Source of the DNA: Hespellia sp.
GTDB lineage: Bacteria > Bacillota > Clostridia > Lachnospirales > Lachnospiraceae
Reading direction: 5' to 3'
DNA: 64,000 nt
Assembly: GCA_028689735.1 (NCBI GenBank)
Contig: JAQVCP010000006.1
Coordinates: forward strand, 1 to 64,000
This document shows, in pieces, positions 1-8,320 of the stretch. Numbering within the stretch: the stretch's first letter is position 1; each line of letters starts with the position of its first letter. A program made the position numbers and the translations under genes. Under the pieces are notes generated by a model. The model was not told the origin of the DNA. It did not search any database and saw only the letters and a list, made by a program, of their open reading frames with translations.

Positions 1-81
1 CAAGGCCGGGAACTGTTAAATCTGAGGCTCTATCCATATGCTCCAGGCATTGGAACAAAAAGAAATAAAGAAAAAGAGTGA
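1..81 (+). CDS. possible 3' end of an upstream gene
   Basis: Frame 1 is open from the window edge to a TGA at 79-81, giving 26 residues that end in a Lys/Glu-rich tail. A second frame is open for 21 codons, so the reading frame is not certain. The residues are too few to name a family. It could equally be non-coding DNA upstream of the diol dehydratase operon. Confidence 0.25.
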   Translation, partial: QGRELLNLRLYPYAPGIGTKRNKEKE

Positions 82-204
82 TTTCTCGAAATTAACACTT
101 GACAAGAGGTCACTTCATAACAGAAAGTACAGAACGGTATAAATGAGATGTATTGAATTTTATAGGATATCAGTCTTAGAAGTATTCACGTTTCCGGGTA
201 AAAA

Positions 205-294
205 TACGTTATATTTTCAAATAAGCGATTGACCGGATAGTGTTGTGGTCCGGTTGCAACAATTAATCATTTTTTATTAAGGAGGTTTTATTTT
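205..294 (+). promoter_or_regulatory. upstream region of the diol dehydratase operon
   Basis: The stretch 82-294 has no gene. A TATATT at 210-215 is a possible -10 box without a clear -35, as expected of an activator-dependent promoter. An inverted repeat ACCGGA (232-237) / TCCGGT (249-254) with an 11-nt loop lies in the leader and might be an operator. A TTGACA at 99-104 has no -10 at a normal distance. A strong AGGAGG at 280-285 serves the ATG at 295. Confidence 0.35.
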
Positions 295-2841
295 ATGATA
301 GCAAAAGGATTTTCAGAGCCAACTGACAGAGTGAAACGACTTAAAAAAGCCATTGTGGATGCAATCCCATATGTAGAGTCAGAGAGAGCAGTGCTTGTTA
401 CGGAGTCATACAAAGAGACAGAAGGACTTGCTCCGATTATGCGGCGTGCAAAAGCAGCAGAGAAGATTTTCACAAATCTTCCAATTACGATTCATGAGGA
501 TGAACTGGTTGTCGGTGCAATCACCAAAAATCTTCGTTCTACAGAGATTTGCCCGGAATTCTCTTATGATTGGGTTGCAAAGGAATATGAGACCATGGGA
601 AGCAGAATGGCAGACCCATTCCAGATTCCAAAAGAGACTGCAAAAGAATTAGATGAAGCATTTTCTTATTGGGAAGGAAAGACTACAAGTGCGCTGGCAG
701 ACTCTTATATGTCTCAGGAGACAAAAGACTGTATCGCAAATGGAGTATTTACTGTAGGAAACTATTTCTATGGTGGTGTAGGGCATGTATCTGTTGACTA
801 CGGAAAAGTTCTTAAGATTGGTTTCAGCGGAATCATCAAGCAGGCAATTACAGCAATGCAGAAGATGGACCGTTGTGATCCGGAATACATTAAGAAACAG
901 CAGTTTTACGAGGCAATCGTAATTACATACACCGCAGCAATCAAATTTGCACATCGCTATGCTGACAAAGCAAGAGAGATGGCAGCAGCAGAATTGAATC
1001 CGACAAGAAAAGCAGAACTTCTCCAGATCGCAGCAAACTGTGATAACGTACCGGAAAAGGGAGCAACAAACTTTTACGAGGCTTGTCAGGCATTCTGGTT
1101 TGTACAGATTCTTCTTCAGATTGAAGCGAATGGACATTCCATTTCTCCAGGACGTTTTGACCAGTACATGTATCCATATCTTGAGATGGATAAGACAATC
1201 GACCGCAACTTCGCTCAGGAGCTCGTTGATTGTATCTGGGTAAAATTAAATGATGTAAATAAGACACGTGATGAAGTATCTGCGCAGGCGTTTGCAGGAT
1301 ACTGTGTATTCCAGAATCTCTGTGTTGGTGGACAGACAGAAGACGGACTGGATGCGACAAACGATGTTTCTTATATGTGCTTTGATGCAGTTGCACATGT
1401 AAAACTTCCGGCACCTTCGTTCTCTATCCGTGTACATCAGAATACACCGGAAGAATTCTTATACAGAGCTTGTGAAGTGACTCGTCTCGGACTTGGGGTT
1501 CCGGCTATGTACAATGATGAAGTAATCGTTCCTGCACTGTGTAACAGAGGCGTATCTCTGGCAGATGCAAGAAATTACTGTATCATCGGTTGTGTAGAGC
1601 CTCAGTGCCCACACAAGACAGAAGGATGGCATGATGCAGCATTCTTCAACATCGCAAAGGTACTTGAGATTACACTCAACAACGGTAAAGTCGGCGGAAA
1701 GCAGATTGGACCTGCAACTGGAGATTTAGATGATCTCACACCATTTACCTGTATTGAAGATATTTTCAAAGCATATCAGAAACAGATGGCATATTTCGTA
1801 GAGCGTTTGGCAGAGGCTGACAACTGTGTAGACTTTGCACACGCTGAGAGAGCACCGCTTCCATTCTTATCTGCATTGGTAGATGATTGTATCGGAAGAG
1901 GTAAGAGTGTTCAGGAAGGTGGAGCAATCTACAACTTTACCGGACCACAGGCATTCGGTGTTGCGGATTCTGGTGATTCCATTTACGCAATCAAAAAACA
2001 TGTATTTGATAACAAAGAAGTTACATTACCAGAACTGAAGAAAGCACTTGCAAATAACTTCGGTTATGCAACAAATCAGCCGGAAGCAGCTGCATCACAG
2101 ACAGATGAAGAGGCACTGATCTACGAACTGGCTAAGAAGATTCTTATGAACAACGGTTCGATTGATATTGCGGATCTTCAGTCTCAGCTGGCAGCAAAAG
2201 AAACTTGTAACAGCTGCAATACCACAACAGTAACAGGTGATTATGCTCAGATTAAGAGAACACTTGAGAATACCACCTGGTATGGAAATGATGATGATGA
2301 AGTGGATATGATTGCACGTCGTTGTGGACAGATTTATTCTCATGAAGTAGAAAAATACACGAACCCACGTGGTGGAAAATTCCAGGCAGGATGCTATCCA
2401 GTATCTGCAAACGTATTGTTCGGTAAAGATGTAGGAGCTCTTCCAGATGGACGTCTTGCACGTGCACCATTGGCAGACGGAGTTTCTCCAAGACAGGGCA
2501 AGGATACCAATGGCCCGACAGCAGCAGCAATGTCTGTAGCAAAATTAGACCATGAGAACTACTCAAATGGTACACTTTACAACCAGAAGTTCCTTCCATC
2601 TGCACTTGCAGGAGATGAAGGACTGAAGAGATTCTCTTCTATCGTTCGTACATACTTCGATCACAAAGGAATGCATGTACAGTTCAATGTTATCGATAGA
2701 GCGACGCTTCTTGCAGCCCAGGCTGAACCAGAGAAGTACAAAGACTTAGTAGTACGTGTTGCCGGATACAGTGCACAGTTTACCGTACTTGCAAAGGAAG
2801 TTCAGGATGATATCATCAGCCGTACAGAGCAGACACTTTAA
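295..2841 (+). CDS. glycyl radical diol dehydratase (B12-independent 1,2-propanediol dehydratase)
   Basis: This 848-residue glycyl radical enzyme very likely removes water from 1,2-propanediol to give propionaldehyde inside a microcompartment. Seen: the thiyl-radical Cys433 in the GCVEP motif, the general base Glu435, and the glycyl radical loop RVAGYSAQF with Gly824. His164, His281, Ser282 and Asp447 fall at the same numbers I recall for Clostridium butyricum glycerol dehydratase. Position 339 is Phe, where that enzyme has Tyr, which fits a propanediol rather than a glycerol substrate (inference). No long N-terminal targeting extension is visible. The next gene is its activase, followed by shell genes and PduL. 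Alternatives are glycerol dehydratase or choline lyase; the propanediol-type neighbours argue against choline. Confidence 0.93.
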   Translation: MIAKGFSEPTDRVKRLKKAIVDAIPYVESERAVLVTESYKETEGLAPIMRRAKAAEKIFTNLPITIHEDELVVGAITKNLRSTEICPEFSYDWVAKEYETMGSRMADPFQIPKETAKELDEAFSYWEGKTTSALADSYMSQETKDCIANGVFTVGNYFYGGVGHVSVDYGKVLKIGFSGIIKQAITAMQKMDRCDPEYIKKQQFYEAIVITYTAAIKFAHRYADKAREMAAAELNPTRKAELLQIAANCDNVPEKGATNFYEACQAFWFVQILLQIEANGHSISPGRFDQYMYPYLEMDKTIDRNFAQELVDCIWVKLNDVNKTRDEVSAQAFAGYCVFQNLCVGGQTEDGLDATNDVSYMCFDAVAHVKLPAPSFSIRVHQNTPEEFLYRACEVTRLGLGVPAMYNDEVIVPALCNRGVSLADARNYCIIGCVEPQCPHKTEGWHDAAFFNIAKVLEITLNNGKVGGKQIGPATGDLDDLTPFTCIEDIFKAYQKQMAYFVERLAEADNCVDFAHAERAPLPFLSALVDDCIGRGKSVQEGGAIYNFTGPQAFGVADSGDSIYAIKKHVFDNKEVTLPELKKALANNFGYATNQPEAAASQTDEEALIYELAKKILMNNGSIDIADLQSQLAAKETCNSCNTTTVTGDYAQIKRTLENTTWYGNDDDEVDMIARRCGQIYSHEVEKYTNPRGGKFQAGCYPVSANVLFGKDVGALPDGRLARAPLADGVSPRQGKDTNGPTAAAMSVAKLDHENYSNGTLYNQKFLPSALAGDEGLKRFSSIVRTYFDHKGMHVQFNVIDRATLLAAQAEPEKYKDLVVRVAGYSAQFTVLAKEVQDDIISRTEQTL

Positions 2842-2965
2842 TTTTATCAGAAAAGTGGATTTAAAAGATTTACATTTTGTATCTGGTTATTCAGCGGGGA
2901 GTGTAAGAAAATCCTTCCTGCTGATGACAGGATAGAAGCAAATAGAAAGGCGAGAGGGAAATATC

Positions 2966-3883
2966 ATGGAGTCAATCAATTATAGTATGACAGGAACAGT
3001 CTTTGATATCCAGAGATTTTCGCTGCATGACGGGCCTGGAATTCGCACAATTGTATTTTTGAAAGGCTGCCCACTCTCTTGCCAGTGGTGCAGCAATCCG
3101 GAATCGCAGAAAATCACACCGGTCATTATGTATCGAAAGGATGAATGTCTTCACTGTGGGCGCTGTATTGAGGCCTGTAAGCGGGGGGCAATCAGTGTGG
3201 ACAATGAGACATTTGTGGATCGTGACAAATGTATCGGCTGCGGCGAATGTGCCAATGTGTGCCCAGCGGGGGCTTTGGTACTTAAGGGGAAGAAGATGAC
3301 AGTGCAGCAGGTGGTGAACGAATTGAAAAAGGATGCAACGACCTATAGAAGATCAGGCGGCGGTATCACTTTATCAGGTGGCGAGCCTTTGGTGCAGCAT
3401 GGATTTTCAAAGGAATTACTGGCGGCCTGTAAGGCACAGGGATGGTCGACTGCGATGGAGACCACAGGCTGTGCGTCAGAGCAGGTGATTAATGAGGTTA
3501 TTCCTTATGTAGATCTGGTTTTACTTGATATCAAAAATATCAATTCCGAGATGCATAAGAAATATACTGGTGTGGGCAATGAACTGATTCTTAAGAGTGC
3601 ACCCCTGATCAGCCAGATTTCAGAAACGGTGGTACGTGTTCCGGTGATTCCGGGATTCAATCACACAGAGGAAGCTATTACAGCGATTGCAGAATATGCA
3701 AAGATGTTAATGGGAGTAAGAACCATACATTTATTGCCATATCATACGTTTGGAGAGAACAAATATGATCTTCTTGGCAGAGACTATCAGCTGCAGGAGA
3801 TAAAACCGTTGTCCCCGGAAGATATGGAACAATACAAACAAATCGTAGAAAATCAAGGTTTTCGGTGCGTTATTGGCGGATAA
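2966..3883 (+). CDS. glycyl radical enzyme activating enzyme (radical SAM)
   Basis: Radical SAM activase of 305 residues that would install the glycyl radical on the dehydratase encoded just upstream. Seen: the radical SAM cluster motif CxxxCxxC (GCPLSCQWC) near residue 30, then two ferredoxin-type clusters (CLHCGRCIEAC and CIGCGECANVC), the arrangement typical of activases of the diol dehydratase, choline lyase and benzylsuccinate synthase group. It uses S-adenosylmethionine as co-substrate, which may explain the metK gene in this operon. A 124-base gap separates it from the dehydratase gene. Confidence 0.95.
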   Translation: MESINYSMTGTVFDIQRFSLHDGPGIRTIVFLKGCPLSCQWCSNPESQKITPVIMYRKDECLHCGRCIEACKRGAISVDNETFVDRDKCIGCGECANVCPAGALVLKGKKMTVQQVVNELKKDATTYRRSGGGITLSGGEPLVQHGFSKELLAACKAQGWSTAMETTGCASEQVINEVIPYVDLVLLDIKNINSEMHKKYTGVGNELILKSAPLISQISETVVRVPVIPGFNHTEEAITAIAEYAKMLMGVRTIHLLPYHTFGENKYDLLGRDYQLQEIKPLSPEDMEQYKQIVENQGFRCVIGG

Positions 3884-3971
3884 GGAGGCAGCAATGTTAT
3901 GTGTTCATTCCTAAGAATGGGGTGTGACACCATAATTGCCAAAATCCCAGTGAAAGAATGGAGGAACAAGA

Positions 3972-4763
3972 ATGGATCAACAGTTAATTGAAAAAGTAAT
4001 GAAGCAGGTTACGGATGAGTTAGGAGCAAAAGCGAGTGCAGTTGCGCCAGAAGAAGCTTGCTGCAGCAAAACAGATATCGGGATGACAGAATTTGTCGGA
4101 ACAGCAATCGGTGACACAATCGGTCTGGTAATCGCAAGTGTAGACCCGCTGCTCAAGGATGTAATGAAGCTAGGTAAATTCCATTCCATCGGTATCATCG
4201 GCGGAAGAACCGGAGCAGGTCCGCAGATTATGGCAGTGGATGAAGCAGTAAAAGCAACAAATACAGAGATTATTTCTGTAGAGCTTCCAAGAGATACAAA
4301 AGGCGGAGCTGGACACGGAAGTTTGATTTACATTGGTGCAGAGGATGTATCGGATGCAAAAAGAGCTGTAGAGATTGCTCTGCAGGTACTGCCAAAATAC
4401 TTTGGTGATGTATATGGCAATGATGCCGGACATCTGGAATTCCAGTACACAGCGCGTGCAAGCTACTGTCTGGAGAAAGCTCTGGGAGCACAGCTTGGAA
4501 GAGCATTTGGCATGACCTGTGCAGGACCAGCAGCAATCGGAACGGTTCTGGCAGATATCGCAGTCAAAGCTGCAAATGTAGAAGTACTGGGATACAGTTC
4601 ACCAGGCAATGGTGGAACCAGTTACTCAAACGAGGTAATTCTTACATTTACCGGAGATTCCGGAGCGGTTCGGCAGGCAGTCAAAGCCGCAATAGAAGCT
4701 GGTAGGAAGATGCTGGGAGCTCTTGGTGATGAGCCACAGTCTACAACAACACCATATATTTAA
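3972..4763 (+). CDS. pduB: PduB-like trimeric microcompartment shell protein (BMC-T)
   Basis: Shell protein of 263 residues with two fused BMC-type halves, resembling PduB/EtuB. Such proteins form pseudohexagonal trimer tiles, often with a gated pore for larger metabolites. An amphipathic N-terminal helix (about residues 2-18) precedes the first BMC fold and resembles an encapsulation-peptide segment. Conserved Gly-rich stretches such as GGRTGAGPQIM and the second-half GMTCAGPAAIG are visible. It sits between the activase and the first hexamer-type shell gene. The ATG is preceded by GAATGGAGGAACAAG. Confidence 0.92.
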   Translation: MDQQLIEKVMKQVTDELGAKASAVAPEEACCSKTDIGMTEFVGTAIGDTIGLVIASVDPLLKDVMKLGKFHSIGIIGGRTGAGPQIMAVDEAVKATNTEIISVELPRDTKGGAGHGSLIYIGAEDVSDAKRAVEIALQVLPKYFGDVYGNDAGHLEFQYTARASYCLEKALGAQLGRAFGMTCAGPAAIGTVLADIAVKAANVEVLGYSSPGNGGTSYSNEVILTFTGDSGAVRQAVKAAIEAGRKMLGALGDEPQSTTTPYI

Positions 4764-4827
4764 AAAGTAAAGGCAATACACAGGCAATGCTTCAGATGGA
4801 AGCATCACATGCAAGGAGGTATATAGT

Positions 4828-5112
4828 ATGAATGCAGATGCATTAGGAATGGTTGAAACCAGAGGCTTAGTAGGAGCGATAGAAGCAGCAGATGCAATGG
4901 TAAAGGCTGCAAATGTCACATTAGTGGGGTATGAGAAGATTGGCTCTGGACTGGTAACAGTTATGGTTCGCGGCGATGTTGGAGCAGTAAAGGCTGCAAC
5001 AGATGCAGGTGCTGCATCCGCAAGAGCAGTCGGCGAGGTTGTTTCCATCCACGTAATTCCACGTCCACATGCAGATACGGAAAAGATTATTCCAAACATT
5101 TCAGCAGAATAG
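4828..5112 (+). CDS. hexameric microcompartment shell protein (BMC-H, PduA/PduJ type)
   Basis: Canonical 94-residue BMC-H protein: ALGMVET start motif, [10 protein letters not shown] helix, pore-region [16 protein letters not shown] and the C-terminal HVIPRPH. Six copies form the hexagonal tiles of the shell facets. It is very close to the BMC-H at 9631, the two differing mainly in the C-terminal third, so they probably mix in the shell or arose by duplication within the operon. AAGGAGG lies 8-10 bases before the ATG. Confidence 0.95.
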   Translation: MNADALGMVETRGLVGAIEAADAMVKAANVTLVGYEKIGSGLVTVMVRGDVGAVKAATDAGAASARAVGEVVSIHVIPRPHADTEKIIPNISAE

Positions 5113-5194
5113 CATGAAAAAATATGGGACCGTTGTGGAGGAATAGCCTGAAGGCGTCAATTTACAATGGTCCTTCTTGAATAGAGGTGGAAAT

Positions 5195-6034
5195 GTGCAG
5201 ATAAGTGAGCAGCAGTTGGGGGCAATTATAAAAAGAGTGCTGGACGAACTGCAGAGAGATTCCATATCGACGGCAAAGCAAACGCTCTATGTGGTTGCTG
5301 CGTCAGACTTTGACGAACGATATCTTACATTTCTGAACTCTTTTCCGTGTCGGTCAAAATTTGAACTTTGTGCGGTGATTCCAAGAGAATGGATGAGCAG
5401 CGAACGTGCAGCAAGGATTCAAAGCTGTATTCCCAAAGGGCGTGTCCTGACGGACTCGGCGGAGGAGATGGGGCATGCAAATCCGGACTGGATTGTATTT
5501 CCGGTGGTGCCAAGAGATATAGTCATAAAGAGCGCGCTTGGAATTGCAGACTCCTTTGAGACGAAATGGATTCGCCTTGGACTGGAGCATGGGAGCAGAA
5601 TCATCTTTTCGAAAGACGGTTTGGAGAAATTCACGGGAAAGGAACCGAAGGCTTATGTGGCACAGATTCTGGAATATTACCGGAAGGTGCTGGAATATGA
5701 AATCCAGATAAAGGATGTGGTCGAGATAGAAAAGATTCTTGATAGGACTGGAAAGGCCGAACAGCCAGTTGGAATACTGGAACGGGAAATTACCAATGTG
5801 AGAAACCAATCGGAACAGTTTTGCGAAATGATGTTACCGATACCTGAAAAGAAGAGAAGTGAAGCGGGAAATTTTTCAAGTCAGGAGATCAGAAGCAGGA
5901 AAATTATCACAAATACAAATATAAGTGAGTACATTTTCCAGAATGAGATTCAGATGTTCCCGGGAGATATCATGACAGATATGGCGAAAGACAGAGCTGA
6001 AAAAATGGAGATTAGAATTCAATATATGAAGTAA
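5195..6034 (+). CDS. microcompartment-associated flavoprotein-like protein
   Basis: The likely start is GTG at 5195, six to eight bases after AGAGGTGG; a TTG 18 bases earlier has no ribosome binding site. The protein has about 279 residues. An amphipathic N-terminal helix (EQQLGAIIKRVLDELQ) looks like an encapsulation peptide. The middle part, with PVVPRDIVIKSALGIAD and a GLEKFTGKEP segment, resembles FMN-binding flavoprotein-fold proteins seen in some microcompartment loci. The last 90 or so residues are not recognised. A role in electron transfer or cofactor handling inside the shell is inference; no catalytic residue can be assigned. Confidence 0.55.
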   Translation: MQISEQQLGAIIKRVLDELQRDSISTAKQTLYVVAASDFDERYLTFLNSFPCRSKFELCAVIPREWMSSERAARIQSCIPKGRVLTDSAEEMGHANPDWIVFPVVPRDIVIKSALGIADSFETKWIRLGLEHGSRIIFSKDGLEKFTGKEPKAYVAQILEYYRKVLEYEIQIKDVVEIEKILDRTGKAEQPVGILEREITNVRNQSEQFCEMMLPIPEKKRSEAGNFSSQEIRSRKIITNTNISEYIFQNEIQMFPGDIMTDMAKDRAEKMEIRIQYMK

Positions 6035-6052
6035 GATAAGTGAGGTGAGAAA

Positions 6053-6664
6053 ATGCGACAGGCATTAGGACTTGTGGAAATCCAGGGTCTGTGCACAGCG
6101 GTCGTTGCTGCAGATGCAATGCTGAAATCTGCAAATGTAGCACTTGTGGAAATTGAAAATGCAAGAGGCAGCGGTTACATTACTGTAAAAGTAGTCGGGG
6201 ACGTAGGTGCGGTGACAGCAGCTGTCAACGTAGGAAAACAGGTAGGAGTGGATAATCAGAAGCTTATTTCATACAAAGTCATAGCAAGACCAGCTGATCC
6301 AATCGAGACCACATTCTGCAAACCACTTGTGGAAGCAAAGAAGCAGGAGGAAGTAGCGAAGGCAGAGGAAGCGAGAAAGAAAGCGGAGGCAGAGCGGAAG
6401 GCAGAGGAAACGCGGAAGAAGGCAGAGGAAGCAAGAAAGAAAGCAGAGGCTGTGAGATCGAAAACGAAGGAAGCGGCAAAGCCAACAGCTAAATTGTCAT
6501 CAAAGACCACTTTGAAGTCAGCGAAGGAATCTGCAGAGGAGACAGCAAAGCCGGAGTCAAAACCGACAGAGCCAGGGAAGACAGAGAAAAAAGCGTCAGA
6601 GCAGAAGGATATAGAGAAGAAAGACTCTGAAAAAAGGACACGCAGAGCTGATGACATCATGTGA
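6053..6664 (+). CDS. BMC-H shell protein with long Lys/Ala/Glu-rich C-terminal extension
   Basis: Residues 1 to about 85 form a BMC-H fold (ALGLVEIQGLCTAVVAADAML; GSGYITVKVVGDVGAV; VIARP). It is followed by about 115 residues of low-complexity Lys, Ala and Glu, with repeated (K)AEEARKKAEAxRK units that should form a single charged helix or coiled coil, then a Pro/Ser/Thr/Lys tail. The extension is not a known catalytic or Fe-S domain. It could tether enzymes, other shell tiles or the compartment to another cell structure (inference). The gene lies in the operon with a weak GTGAGGTGAG ribosome site. Confidence 0.9.
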   Translation: MRQALGLVEIQGLCTAVVAADAMLKSANVALVEIENARGSGYITVKVVGDVGAVTAAVNVGKQVGVDNQKLISYKVIARPADPIETTFCKPLVEAKKQEEVAKAEEARKKAEAERKAEETRKKAEEARKKAEAVRSKTKEAAKPTAKLSSKTTLKSAKESAEETAKPESKPTEPGKTEKKASEQKDIEKKDSEKRTRRADDIM

Positions 6665-6679
6665 AAGGACGTGAGCAAT

Positions 6680-6979
6680 ATGATTATGGCAAAGGTTATG
6701 GGAACGGTCGTAGCAACCAGGAAAGAAGAATCCCTGGTGGGCTACAAGCTGATGATTGTCTGCAGAATTGATTCTGCTGGAAACTTTATTGACCATGAGA
6801 GGGTGGCGGTTGATTATGTAGGGGCAGGCATCGGGGAAATCGTTCTTGTAGGTCAAGGTTCGGCAGTCCGGGTAGAAGAAAAAAAGAAAACAGCGCCAAT
6901 CGATATGGCGATTGTTGGTATCATTGATACCATGGATGTAGAAGAAGTTCTGCGCGAGCAGAACAGGAAAGGAGGTTGA
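6680..6979 (+). CDS. pentameric shell vertex protein (EutN/CcmL/PduN family, BMC-P)
   Basis: About 99 residues with the family start MAKVMGTVVATRKxxxLVGYKLMIV, the central DYVGAGIGEIVLVGQGSAVR, and the PIDMAIVGIIDTMD C-terminus. Pentamers cap the vertices of the polyhedral shell. A GTG nine bases upstream is too close to the AAGGA at 6664-6668, so the ATG at 6680 (or 6686) is preferred. The gene ends 7 bases before the next start, indicating co-translation. Confidence 0.93.
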   Translation: MIMAKVMGTVVATRKEESLVGYKLMIVCRIDSAGNFIDHERVAVDYVGAGIGEIVLVGQGSAVRVEEKKKTAPIDMAIVGIIDTMDVEEVLREQNRKGG

Positions 6980-6986
6980 ACCGAAG

Positions 6987-8300
6987 ATGAAAAGTGGCAT
7001 TTTTCCTGATGTGACAGATGCGATATTTGCAGCAAAGGGAGCGTTTAACAGATATGCAGATCTGACGCTGAACGAACGTCAGGAAATCATAGAAGCAATC
7101 AAAAAAGCATTATTGCCGAGAGTGGAGGAGCTGGCAGAGATGACAGTTCACGAGACTGGCATGGGAAACATAGCAGACAAAAAGAAAAAGCTGGTGTTTG
7201 CTATCACGCAGACACCTGGAACAGAGGACTTGATTACGGAAGTCAATACCGGAGACCATGGTATGACACTCTACGAACTCTCTGCATTTGGTGTTATTTG
7301 TGCGGTTCATCCATGTACAAACCCGGTAGCAACATTAATCAGTAATACCATCGGTATGCTGGCAGCTGGCAATGCAGTGATTCACTGTCCACATCCAAGG
7401 GCGGTCAACGTATCCAAGTATGTAACCGAGGTGATTGCAATCGCAATCCGGGACACCTGCGGTATAGACAATCTGGTCGTGACACTGGATGAAAGTCTGA
7501 TTGGCTCTACAAGAGAAGTTATGACTCATCCGGATGTTTCGGTGGTTGTATGTACCGGTGGTAGTGATAGTCTTGGGCTGGCACTCTCAGCTGGCAAGAA
7601 GGTCATTGGAGCTGGACCGGCGAATCCGGTCACCATTGTAGATGAGACAGCCGAGATTAGAAAGGCAGCTTTTGACATCGTAAAAGGGGCGTCTTTTGAC
7701 AACAATCTGATGTGTACTTCTGAGAAAAATATCGTAGTGGTGGAGCAGGCGGCAGATCGACTGATTGAGGAAATGAAGCGGAATGACGTATATTATGTTA
7801 ACAGTGAGCAGGAAATGCTTCGGCTGACTGCAACTGTTTTGACAGAGAATATAACAATTAATAAGAAGCTGGAAGGAAAGAGTGCCAATGAGATTCTGAC
7901 GGCTGCAGGAATTTTTTGTGAAAAGAAGATTCGCCTGATTGTGGTAGAGACAGTAAAGAAGCATCCGTTTGCAACAGTGGAACTTCTGATGCCACTGATG
8001 CCGCTTATTCGGGTGGCGGATTTTGATGAAGCATTGGAGACAGCACTGGAGCTTGAGCAGGGATTTCGACATACTGCATCTCTTCATTCTCAGTGCATCG
8101 AGAGACTGAATCTGGCAGCAAAGAAAATGCAGACTTCCGTATTTGTAAAAAATGGATCATCGCTGACAGGGATTGGATTTGACGGAGAAGGCCATACCAG
8201 CTTTACCGTAGCGACCATAACCGGAGAAGGAACGACGACAGCAAGACACTTTGCGAGAAGACGCAGATGTATATTGACCAGCGGATTTTCCATCCGTTAG
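6987..8300 (+). CDS. CoA-acylating aldehyde dehydrogenase, first of two
   Basis: Aldehyde dehydrogenase of 437 residues in the PduP/EutE superfamily, expected to oxidise propionaldehyde to propionyl-CoA with NAD. Seen: catalytic Cys243 in FDNNLMCTSEK, a PHPRAVNVSKYV segment, and a VCTGGSD cofactor region. Unlike the second copy at 11608 it starts directly with the catalytic domain and lacks the N-terminal helical targeting segment, so it may be packed by binding the other enzyme or lie outside the shell. Two such genes in one operon suggest hetero-oligomers or different aldehyde substrates (inference). Confidence 0.9.
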   Translation: MKSGIFPDVTDAIFAAKGAFNRYADLTLNERQEIIEAIKKALLPRVEELAEMTVHETGMGNIADKKKKLVFAITQTPGTEDLITEVNTGDHGMTLYELSAFGVICAVHPCTNPVATLISNTIGMLAAGNAVIHCPHPRAVNVSKYVTEVIAIAIRDTCGIDNLVVTLDESLIGSTREVMTHPDVSVVVCTGGSDSLGLALSAGKKVIGAGPANPVTIVDETAEIRKAAFDIVKGASFDNNLMCTSEKNIVVVEQAADRLIEEMKRNDVYYVNSEQEMLRLTATVLTENITINKKLEGKSANEILTAAGIFCEKKIRLIVVETVKKHPFATVELLMPLMPLIRVADFDEALETALELEQGFRHTASLHSQCIERLNLAAKKMQTSVFVKNGSSLTGIGFDGEGHTSFTVATITGEGTTTARHFARRRRCILTSGFSIR

Positions 8301-8320
8301 CAGGGAAAGACGGGTGTGCA

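Noticed and set aside
649-2605. Minus-strand open frames across the diol dehydratase gene
   Set aside because: They are opposite-strand shadows of a strongly conserved gene, Cys/Leu/Ser-rich, without ribosome sites or family features.
295-2841. Choline trimethylamine-lyase
   Set aside because: The operon has PduL, two aldehyde dehydrogenases, propanol-type dehydrogenase and a PocR sensor, and residues match diol dehydratases; no choline-uptake or cut-type genes are seen.
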